From NCBI GenBank assembly GCA_030425285.1, contig JAUIAY010000002.1, positions 1 to 64,000 on the forward strand: a stretch of DNA of 64,000 bases. The letters run 5' to 3'. Source of the DNA: Bacteroidia bacterium (GTDB lineage: Bacteria; Bacteroidota; Bacteroidia; Flavobacteriales; Flavobacteriaceae). Positions 28,222-35,907 of the stretch are shown in pieces. Below the pieces are notes generated by a model. It searched no databases, was not told where the DNA came from, and was given only the letters and a program-made list of their open reading frames with translations. The position numbers and the translations under genes are program-made. How positions within the stretch are numbered: the stretch's first letter is position 1; each line of letters starts with the position of its first letter.

Positions 28222-28660
28222 TTTCAATAATAGTATGCTTGTTACCATTGAACTCAACAGTATCACCAACTTCTTTGTTTTTGAGTAATTGTCCAATAGG
28301 CGAAAGAAGCGATATGCCAAAATAAGTTGTACCGTCTATTTCTATAGAACCAATACTGGTTGAAATAAAAAAGTTTGAGGTATTGGTTTTGACGATACTG
28401 CCCAAAACCACAGTAGAATAGCTTGACTTCGGATTTATTAACTTTAACGTATCTAACGTTTTGGTAGCTTCGCTTAGATGCTGGGCATTCTTTTCTAAAT
28501 CATTGTAAAGCTTTCCATTTCCTGAATCGTCATCTTCATCATTACTCTTGTCATTATTTTCAAGAGAATCCTTTATGGTTTCAATCTCATCCTTGTAACT
28601 AGCAATACGCTTATTGGCGTAGTCATAACAAATAGCTAGTAATTGTTCCTTGATGGTCAT
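28214..28660 (-). CDS. GreA/GreB-type C-terminal domain protein
   Basis: 148 residues. A short helical N-terminal part (with an acidic DDDSGNGK break) replaces the usual Gre coiled coil; the C-terminal ~75 residues have the FKBP-like Gre fold with VVLGSIVKTN, FFISTSIGSIEI and the SPIGQLLKNKEVGDTVEF motif. It may bind RNA polymerase like Gre or Rnk factors. The coiled coil is atypical, so transcript cleavage stimulation is uncertain. It directly follows the next gene on the minus strand with no gap. Confidence 0.8.
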   Translation of the reverse strand: MTIKEQLLAICYDYANKRIASYKDEIETIKDSLENNDKSNDEDDDSGNGKLYNDLEKNAQHLSEATKTLDTLKLINPKSSYSTVVLGSIVKTNTSNFFISTSIGSIEIDGTTYFGISLLSPIGQLLKNKEVGDTVEFNGNKHTIIEIK

Positions 28661-29062
28661 TTAGGCAACCAGTTCCTGGAAAACTTGGATATTATCAATT
28701 AAACGTTCCTTAACGATGTTCATCATGCGTTTGTTCAATGATGACGAATTAGTAATGTAGAAGCGGTATTCTTCAACAGTGAACTGTCCGATAACCATAC
28801 CTTTCAGGGAATTTCTGAATTTCATATCCTTCTGAATAGCATTTTCAATGTAGTCCATTTGCTTTTCAACAGTCAAGTGATAAAAAACATTTTTATGTTT
28901 ATCCACATAGTTTTTGAACACTTCAACAAATAAATCATTTTGTAGTTTTATGATAGGCCTTAACGTTGCGTTTTGAAAACGTTCATCAGGACTCATAGTA
29001 TCAAAAAATAATGCCGTAGAAACTTCTGGACGACATTGCAATAGGTCTGTAGATCGGTTCAT
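28661..29062 (-). CDS. Unknown small helical cytoplasmic protein
   Basis: 133 residues without signal or membrane segment. Contains MSPDERFQNATLRPIIKLQN and SLKGMVIGQFTVEEY, segments I recall as highly conserved in flavobacterial homologues, often labelled glyoxalase with no visible glyoxalase motif. Probably mostly helical. Paired head-to-tail with the GreA-like gene (adjacent stop and start), hinting at a joint role in transcription or stress; inference only. Confidence 0.78.
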   Translation of the reverse strand: MNRSTDLLQCRPEVSTALFFDTMSPDERFQNATLRPIIKLQNDLFVEVFKNYVDKHKNVFYHLTVEKQMDYIENAIQKDMKFRNSLKGMVIGQFTVEEYRFYITNSSSLNKRMMNIVKERLIDNIQVFQELVA

Positions 29063-29235
29063 GAATTTAGTTTTAATAAAAATAAAAATTACGATAACCT
29101 ATAAATGTTCAGACTATTTAGAATATTAACAGTGTTATTAACAAATAGGTTTTTGCCATACGGCTATTGAACTTAATTATATTATCTGTTTTAGATTATA
29201 GCTATTAAAAACTATATTTGGTAAAAACAAGACTT

Positions 29236-30123
29236 ATGAAGTTTGGAAGTGTAGAAAACCCTGAAAGTATTGATTTCACTTTACCTCAAGATCATATTGA
29301 TACGGCAAGAGTATTGAATAAGGTGAAGGATGACAATCTGCCCGAAATATATGTTGGTTGTGCCAAGTGGAACAAAGCCGATTTGAAGGGTTTTTACCCA
29401 AGAGGAACCAAGGATGAGTTGGGTTATTATTCCAAGCAATTTAATTCCATTGAGTTGAATGCCACGTTCTATAGAATTTTTCCAGCAGAACAGTTTGCAA
29501 CTTGGTATGATAAAACACCGAAAGGATTTAAGTTCTTTCCTAAACTTAATCAAGAAATAAGCCATTGGAAACGATTAAATGAGGTTCAAGCAGTTGTGGA
29601 AAATTATTTGTATAATGCTTCCAACTTAAAAGAAAAATTAGGAACTATTTTTCTGCAAATGCACAACAACTTTGCACCAAAGGACTTTGATAGAGTGGTC
29701 AATTTTGTTGAAAATTGGCCAAAAGAAATACCATTGGCCATTGAATTTAGACATACCAATTGGTATAATGATGAATCGGTATCCAACCAGTTATATGATT
29801 TGTTGGAAAGTAATAATGTTTCAAATGTCATAGTAGATACAGCAGGAAGACGCGACCTTATGCACATGCGTTTAACCAACCCAACAGCTTTCGTTCGTTA
29901 TGTGGGAGCTAACCATCCTAGTGATTATGAACGATTGGACGATTGGGTATTGCGTTTAAAAGATTGGCAAGATCAAGGCATTAAAGAGATTGATTTCTTT
30001 GTTCATCAAAATATAGAAAAAGAATCACCCTTGCTTTCGGCTTACTTTATTAAAAAGTTCAATGAAACTTTGGGTTGTCAATTAAAAATTCCAAATGAAG
30101 ATTCCCAACAAACATTATTATAA
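29236..30123 (+). CDS. DUF72 family TIM-barrel-like protein
   Basis: 295 residues from the ATG at 29236 (an in-frame TTG at 29218 is less likely). Signatures: VGCAKWNKADLKGFYP, FNSIELNATFYRIFP, FKFFPKLNQEISHWKRL and the LAIEFRHTNWY strand. DUF72 proteins have a TIM-barrel fold and are broadly distributed; activity unknown. Three bases separate it from the thioesterase gene. Confidence 0.88.
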   Translation: MKFGSVENPESIDFTLPQDHIDTARVLNKVKDDNLPEIYVGCAKWNKADLKGFYPRGTKDELGYYSKQFNSIELNATFYRIFPAEQFATWYDKTPKGFKFFPKLNQEISHWKRLNEVQAVVENYLYNASNLKEKLGTIFLQMHNNFAPKDFDRVVNFVENWPKEIPLAIEFRHTNWYNDESVSNQLYDLLESNNVSNVIVDTAGRRDLMHMRLTNPTAFVRYVGANHPSDYERLDDWVLRLKDWQDQGIKEIDFFVHQNIEKESPLLSAYFIKKFNETLGCQLKIPNEDSQQTLL

Positions 30124-30126
30124 TAT

Positions 30127-30516
30127 ATGAGATTTCACACACGAAAATGGGTAAAACCCGAAGACTTAAATCCAAACGAAACACTTTTTGGTGGTAGACT
30201 ATTGGCCTGGATTGATGAAGAAGTGGCTCTTTATACACTTATTCAATTAGAGAACAAACGTATTGTGACCAAGTTTATGTCTGAAATAAATTTTATGAGT
30301 TCGGCAAAACAAGGTGATATTGTAGAGTTGGGAATAGAAGTTGTTCGCTTTGGTAAATCATCTTTAACGCTTAAATGTGAAGCAAGAAATAAAATGACTA
30401 GAGAAACCATTTTGACAGTAGACAATATTATTATGGTTAATCTGGATGAAGACGGTAAACCTGCTCCTCACGGAAAAACCCAAATCGAGTTTGTAAAAGA
30501 CCGGTTAGGGGAGTAG
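30127..30516 (+). CDS. Acyl-CoA thioesterase, hotdog fold
   Basis: 129 residues. NPNETLFGGRLLAWIDEEVAL is cut by the usual YciA/BFIT-type pattern: LFGG, then the catalytic aspartate in WIDE, followed by FMSSAKQGDIVELG. Cleaves acyl-CoA to free acid and CoA; chain length preference unknown. Converges with the MscS gene with only one base between the stops. Confidence 0.88.
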   Translation: MRFHTRKWVKPEDLNPNETLFGGRLLAWIDEEVALYTLIQLENKRIVTKFMSEINFMSSAKQGDIVELGIEVVRFGKSSLTLKCEARNKMTRETILTVDNIIMVNLDEDGKPAPHGKTQIEFVKDRLGE

Positions 30517-30517
30517 T

Positions 30518-31765
30518 CTAATTTTCAGAAGTTTCAATTCCTGTAGACAACTCAAATATCTCCAGGTCAAAATAAGGAACAGCAGCCAAGGCGTGATCAA
30601 ATATATCCGACATGATATATTCGTAGTTCTCCCAACGTTTGTCACTACTAAACGCATAAATCTCCAAAGGCAATCCGTGAGCTGTTGGAGCAAGTTGCCT
30701 GACCATAATAAACATATCTTTGTTGATAGCCGAATGATTCGCAATATAACTGTTTAAGTATTTTCTAAAAACACCAATATTGGTCAAGTTTCTACCATTA
30801 ATTAATGTAGCTTTATCAATATTGTTTGAAGAATTATAATTGTCAATATCATTCTGTCTTGAGGTTAAGTACTCTGTAATTAACTGAATTTTTTTAAGCT
30901 TTTCAATATCTTCCTTGTTCAAATAATGAACACTCTTGGCCTTTAAAATAATAGAACGTTTTATACGTCTGCCACCAGAGGATTGCATACCACGCCAGTT
31001 CTTAAAGGAGTCGGAAATAAGAGCGTAGGTTGGGATATGAGTAATAGTCATATCAAAATTCTGTACCTGAACTGTAGAGAGATTTATTTCTATGACATCA
31101 CCATCTGCGCCGTACTTTTCCATGGTAATCCAATCGCCAATACGCACACTATCATTCACTGCAACTTGAATACTAGCTACAAAACCAAGTATGGTATCCT
31201 TAAATATTAATAATAGTATGGCGGAAGCCGCACCAAGTGTTGTAAAGAACTTGATAAAGGATAGGTTAATAACAACTGCCAAACAAGAAGCAATGGCTAT
31301 TATCCAAACGAATAACATCACGACTTGTATATAACTATCAATGGGTTTGTCTTTTAAACGTGGTAAAGTTTTAAAATAGGATTCAAAAGTTTTTAGAATA
31401 CTACGAATAATCCATACCGTAAGGATAATTCCATATACCTTAAGAATGGTAACAATATAACTTTCAAAATGAGGAAAATCGTAAAAGACATAAGGAAAGA
31501 GCTTAATGGTCAATATCAGCGGAACAATATGGGCGATGTTTCTAGGTGCTTTATGATTTACCAATAAGTCATCAAAATGCGTTTTGGATTTTTCTGAAAA
31601 TTTACTAAAAGCGTTGATTAGTAGTCTACGCGCTACAAAATCGGTTATATAGATAATTATAAATAGTGCAATTAAAAGCACCAACAAGTTTAAGTACTTG
31701 GCTGTGGTTTCGTTTACATCCAGAGATACTAAATAATCATAAACAAAGCATTGAATGTCTCTCAT
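30518..31765 (-). CDS. Mechanosensitive channel, MscS family
   Basis: 415 residues. Four or five N-terminal helices (about 25-45, 70-88, 100-118, 140-165, 170-195), with the pore-lining helix (FTTLGAASAILLLIFKDTILGF) and the beta domain with DSVRIGDWI and EINLSTVQVQNFD, then a cytoplasmic region. It resembles the YbdG/MscM-type branch of MscS. Opens on membrane tension to release osmolytes. Four bases upstream on the minus strand lies a DUF3817 gene, likely co-transcribed. Confidence 0.9.
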   Translation of the reverse strand: MRDIQCFVYDYLVSLDVNETTAKYLNLLVLLIALFIIIYITDFVARRLLINAFSKFSEKSKTHFDDLLVNHKAPRNIAHIVPLILTIKLFPYVFYDFPHFESYIVTILKVYGIILTVWIIRSILKTFESYFKTLPRLKDKPIDSYIQVVMLFVWIIAIASCLAVVINLSFIKFFTTLGAASAILLLIFKDTILGFVASIQVAVNDSVRIGDWITMEKYGADGDVIEINLSTVQVQNFDMTITHIPTYALISDSFKNWRGMQSSGGRRIKRSIILKAKSVHYLNKEDIEKLKKIQLITEYLTSRQNDIDNYNSSNNIDKATLINGRNLTNIGVFRKYLNSYIANHSAINKDMFIMVRQLAPTAHGLPLEIYAFSSDKRWENYEYIMSDIFDHALAAVPYFDLEIFELSTGIETSEN

Positions 31766-31769
31766 AAAT

Positions 31770-32045
31770 CTATTGCTTCAAAAACTTTTTGTCTACATAA
31801 AAGGTTCCAAAAGGAATAATAGACGCTAATAAAACAGTACGCATGGTCTTGGAGTTCCATTTTAGATTGCTACCAATAATTACTGCCAATACAATGTAAG
31901 CTATAAATAATAGCCCATGTGGCATTCCCAATAGCTTCACGTATTTGGGCTCGTTCATAAAATATTTGATAGGAGTAGCAATAAACAATAATAGAATATA
32001 GGACACACCCTCTAACAATGCAATAATTCTAAAAAATGGTAACAT
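31770..32045 (-). CDS. DUF3817 small membrane protein
   Basis: 91 residues, three helices (about 5-24, 43-60, 69-84), with LEGVSYILLL near the N-terminus and KLLGMPHGLLFIAY in the middle, the DUF3817 signature. Family members are integral membrane proteins of unknown role, sometimes fused to transporters. First gene of the pair with the MscS channel. Confidence 0.88.
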   Translation of the reverse strand: MLPFFRIIALLEGVSYILLLFIATPIKYFMNEPKYVKLLGMPHGLLFIAYIVLAVIIGSNLKWNSKTMRTVLLASIIPFGTFYVDKKFLKQ

Positions 32046-32223
32046 ATTTCAAAAGTTTCGTGCAAAAATACAATTCATTATACTATTATTTTACACTTTT
32101 CGCAAATTACATGCTAGAAATTATCCTATGCAATTTTATGTTTTAAGTAGCTTAACGATAAAAAGTTACAAATAACGATTTTAATCTTTGCGAAAGGTAT
32201 TTAATAATACTTTTAATCTGTAA

Positions 32224-33594
32224 ATGATATTTTATTATAGTTTGGCCTCAACAAAATCTACAATAAATTTTAGAAAAATCGCCATAATATCTTGTGCGAT
32301 AATACTTTTATGCGCTAATGTTTCTGCGCAAACCACGCCTATTCCTGATTCAAGTTTTGAGCAAGCGCTTATTGATTATAACATAGATACTAATGGATTG
32401 AATGGAAATATACTGAATAGTGATGCCGAAAGCGTAGAAACCCTTAATATTTTCAGTAAAAATATTACCGACTTAACAGGAATAGAAGCATTCGTCAATC
32501 TAAAATATTTATACTGCTATTTCAATAATGTTCAAGAACTGGATTTACAGTATAATTTAGAGCTTGAAGTTTTGGATATTGAGAATAATAGCTTGATTAA
32601 TTTGAATATTTCACAAAATTCTGAACTCAAGGAATTATATGTAAGCAATAACCATTTATCCAATTTAGATGTTTCCAACAATTTAGATTTAGAGGTACTT
32701 TCTTGCAACCTTAATAATCTTAATGAACTTAACGTAGAAAACAATGTTGACTTATCAGTTCTTTGGTGCTATTCAAATAGTTTAAGCAATATTGATTTGG
32801 GACAGAATGTACTATTGGAATCTTTATTTTGTGGAGACAATAATTTGAATAATTTGAATATTGCCAACAACTTGTTGTTAGAATCTATTTCATGTGGTCA
32901 AAATAATCTTTCGGAATTAATATTTAGCAATTGTCAAGATTTATCCTATTTAGATGTCAGCGGAAATAATTTAAACCAAATAGATGTTAGTTCCAATCAT
33001 TCTTTGAGACGCTTATTGTGCAATAACAACAATCTTCAAGAATTAGATATATCGCACAATCCTGAACTTATGTTATTCTATGCAGGTTTCAATGCGTTAC
33101 GAAACATCGATTTAGCTATTAACGATGAACTTAAATATGTTAGGTTGGAAAGTAATGAATTGCAAAGTATTGATTTAAGAAATGGTCAAAATAGTATAAT
33201 TTCCGATTTCAATGCAACTAGCAATCCTGCATTAACATGTATTTATGTTGATAATACCAATATGGCCTATTTATTAAATTGGCTTATCGACAATTCAACA
33301 AACTTTGTAGTTGATGAAGCTTCTTGTAATGCATTAACCAGCGAGGACGTCAAAGCAGATATTGTAACCTTCGAAATGTATCCCAACCCAGTTGTTGATT
33401 ACTTAAACATTACAACAACACATGGTAAATCAGCTATTAATCTCTATACTGTAAATGGTCAACCGGTACTTACTAGCCATTTATCTTTAGGAGTTAATAA
33501 GCTCGATTTTACAAGCTTAAGTTCTGGTGTGTATTTTGCTGAAATAATTACTTCTAACCAAACAACTTTAGTCAAAAAAATAATTATCCAGTAA
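32224..33594 (+). CDS. Leucine-rich-repeat T9SS cargo protein
   Basis: 456 residues. Signal peptide to about residue 36 (ending VSAQ). PIPDSSFEQALIDYNID is the common start of flavobacterial LRR proteins, followed by about thirteen 21-residue LRR units (pattern LxxLxCxxNxLxxLDxSxN) between residues 65 and 345. Residues ~378-456 form a type A T9SS sorting domain (MYPNPVVDYLNI, LYTVNGQPV, GVYFAEI, KKIIIQ). It is secreted to the surface and may bind partners or substrates through the repeat face. It faces the haloperoxidase-like gene, stops 12 bases apart. Confidence 0.9.
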   Translation: MIFYYSLASTKSTINFRKIAIISCAIILLCANVSAQTTPIPDSSFEQALIDYNIDTNGLNGNILNSDAESVETLNIFSKNITDLTGIEAFVNLKYLYCYFNNVQELDLQYNLELEVLDIENNSLINLNISQNSELKELYVSNNHLSNLDVSNNLDLEVLSCNLNNLNELNVENNVDLSVLWCYSNSLSNIDLGQNVLLESLFCGDNNLNNLNIANNLLLESISCGQNNLSELIFSNCQDLSYLDVSGNNLNQIDVSSNHSLRRLLCNNNNLQELDISHNPELMLFYAGFNALRNIDLAINDELKYVRLESNELQSIDLRNGQNSIISDFNATSNPALTCIYVDNTNMAYLLNWLIDNSTNFVVDEASCNALTSEDVKADIVTFEMYPNPVVDYLNITTTHGKSAINLYTVNGQPVLTSHLSLGVNKLDFTSLSSGVYFAEIITSNQTTLVKKIIIQ

Positions 33595-33605
33595 ATATTA
33601 AATGT

Positions 33606-35789
33606 TTATTGTTTGATTATTTTCTGAATTTCTAAAGTAGTATTACTTTCACTATTTAAGATTTTTAATAAGTACAGACCGCTTTGTATGTGTCCAAGTT
33701 GAACTGTTTCTTGACTGTTTATAATCCCTTCAGCTAACAATTTCCCATCCAAACTATATAATTCATAGCTGGTTTTTTCTCCCAAGTTATGTTTGATATT
33801 TAATTCATTATAAAAAGGATTTGGATACACATTAACAAAATTAGTTTCTGATGAATCCGGAGTTGATAAAGTGTTATTAAAATACTGAATAGCCAAATCA
33901 TAAGCTTCAACACCAATTTCGGCACCTATCAAACGTCCTCCAATATCATCTATGGGTGGGTGTATGCCTCCCCAAATTCTTGATAAACTACATTGATCTG
34001 AGGCATCTCTATAAGTTGCCCATTGTAGTTGAAATGTTTCACTAGGACCTTCCTCAAAAACTAAAAACTCATTTTGAACCGCATCAAAAGTCCCCATGCC
34101 TCCTGGAAAAAACGAATCACCAGTCAATAAAGTCAATACTTCGGCTGCTGCTCTTGAAAAAGTTGAATGCCCAGAAACATATCCTGCAAAAGGAGGTGTT
34201 ACAAATGTTGGTCGTTGATATGGCCACCAATGACTTCCCAATATCCAGTCTACACCAGCTACATCTGTATCTGGATTAGCAATATAATCAGGCCCTTTCC
34301 AAGCGTAAATTTTTACTTCACCAACATTCTCATCGGAATCACCTGCTAGAGGATCACCAGATTCTATGAGCTCTATACGCCCAGGAACTAATGGTAATCC
34401 GTGTGGGTCATAGTTGGGTAGTGAAGCATCACTACTTTGTCCTTTTGCGGCCATATAACGAATAGCCGAAATAGGTCTAACGTAATCATAGTATCCCTTT
34501 ACGCCCCATGTTGTCACTGCACAATCATGCATGGCGCCTCCAAGTGCTAGGTAGCATTTAACATCCCATTCTAGATCACTCAATACAGGTCCTTGTCCAT
34601 TTAAGCGTTTTTCAAGAAGAGGATGATCACTTACATAATTAATAATAGTGAACCAATGTCCAGGAGGTGTTTCAGAATCGGGCCCGTCTGCCCAAAATTC
34701 AGCTAAAACACGTGTATAGTCAGCGCGTTTGACCATTTGAGAGGCATAAGGCGCGTTGGTAATAGGGTTCAAATCATGACCTGTTCCAGGATCGCCGCCT
34801 TCCATATAATCATAAAATGCTCGGTATTCTTCAAACGTTTCTGGCATGTCATCAATACTCAATCCACCAATACCGTTAGGTGATGCATCAATCATTGTGT
34901 TGTCGGCAGGATCTAAATGGGATGACCAAGAGGCCACTAAAGTAAAATACCACTTATAAGGGTCATCAAAACCATCTTCATTTGAATTTTGAATTAATGG
35001 AGGTTGTCCTGGATTATGATAAATGTAGCTATCAAATCCGTTATTTAAAATCTCCAAATCATCTGAAGACAAACTAAATGGGACTACTTCTCCCCATTCA
35101 GGGCTTACAAAATTAGGGGTGTTTAAGGGATAAGGATTCCCACTTTGATCTATAAAAACATCAAAAGCAAGTGGTTGCCATCTATTTGGATTAATATTAG
35201 AGTTGTCTTCATATAATTCAAGTATCAATGGTTCGTTAACAGGTGAATAGTAGAGACTATTATAACCAGTCTGCTCATGTGAACCATCCTGTAAGCCAAA
35301 AGTTATTATCTCACTAGCAATATAATTTCCCAAAGCTGCGTATGATCCTGTGCTATAATCAGTTGAATTAAAACTATTGTCATAACCATAAGACGCAAAA
35401 TGTGAACTTAAGTCATTTAAAGTTTCAGTAGCATTTGGTGAATTTTGAAATCTATGGGTTAAAATCCTGTAGGCTGCATAGCTAATAACTTCGTGTCTAG
35501 CGGCATCAATATCGGTTGGTGTTGTTATTCCTTCAAAACTGCAATTAAATCCTCCAAATTCCTTTCCAAGAAAAACAGTTTCTGCTTCATTGTCAAATAC
35601 AGCCCAAGCATCGTACATGGCCATTGAAAGATGAAATAAATTTCTAGCATGAACGGTTGGCCTTGCAAAATCCTTTCTTATAGCATCCAAAAGTTCTTCG
35701 TTCCACTCTCTAGCAACTGAATGTTGTGACCAAGCATTGCTTGTGAATATTACAATAGCAAACAGTATAAATCGTGTAATTTTTTTCAT
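33606..35789 (-). CDS. Vanadium-haloperoxidase-like PAP2 protein, T9SS cargo
   Basis: 727 residues. Signal peptide of ~21 residues (ending AWSQ). The core is a PAP2/vanadium haloperoxidase fold: a WWPYQRPTFVTPPFAG stretch, the GYVSGHSTFSRAAAEVL motif with the catalytic histidine region, and SRIWGGIHPPIDDIGG for the distal vanadate histidine. The last ~75 residues are a type A T9SS domain (NVYPNPFYNELNI ... QKIIKQ). Such enzymes either oxidise halides with peroxide or act as acid phosphatases; which applies cannot be read with certainty. Surface or extracellular. Confidence 0.87.
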   Translation of the reverse strand: MKKITRFILFAIVIFTSNAWSQHSVAREWNEELLDAIRKDFARPTVHARNLFHLSMAMYDAWAVFDNEAETVFLGKEFGGFNCSFEGITTPTDIDAARHEVISYAAYRILTHRFQNSPNATETLNDLSSHFASYGYDNSFNSTDYSTGSYAALGNYIASEIITFGLQDGSHEQTGYNSLYYSPVNEPLILELYEDNSNINPNRWQPLAFDVFIDQSGNPYPLNTPNFVSPEWGEVVPFSLSSDDLEILNNGFDSYIYHNPGQPPLIQNSNEDGFDDPYKWYFTLVASWSSHLDPADNTMIDASPNGIGGLSIDDMPETFEEYRAFYDYMEGGDPGTGHDLNPITNAPYASQMVKRADYTRVLAEFWADGPDSETPPGHWFTIINYVSDHPLLEKRLNGQGPVLSDLEWDVKCYLALGGAMHDCAVTTWGVKGYYDYVRPISAIRYMAAKGQSSDASLPNYDPHGLPLVPGRIELIESGDPLAGDSDENVGEVKIYAWKGPDYIANPDTDVAGVDWILGSHWWPYQRPTFVTPPFAGYVSGHSTFSRAAAEVLTLLTGDSFFPGGMGTFDAVQNEFLVFEEGPSETFQLQWATYRDASDQCSLSRIWGGIHPPIDDIGGRLIGAEIGVEAYDLAIQYFNNTLSTPDSSETNFVNVYPNPFYNELNIKHNLGEKTSYELYSLDGKLLAEGIINSQETVQLGHIQSGLYLLKILNSESNTTLEIQKIIKQ

Positions 35790-35907
35790 AATAGAAGTTT
35801 TTAATAAATGTATAAAAAAATGTTAATAAAAGTCATTTTTTTATGTTTCTATCGATAAATGTTTGAAATTTATAGATTAACTTATAACTATATCAAAAAC
35901 TTAAACT

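Noticed and set aside
28661-29062. Glyoxalase assignment
   Set aside because: Homologues carry that label, but no metal ligands or beta-alpha-beta-beta-beta pattern of the vicinal oxygen chelate fold can be seen.
32046-32223. Gene or RNA in the divergent gap before the LRR gene
   Set aside because: AT-rich promoter-like sequence only; no frame with a plausible start and no stable hairpin or tRNA-like fold.
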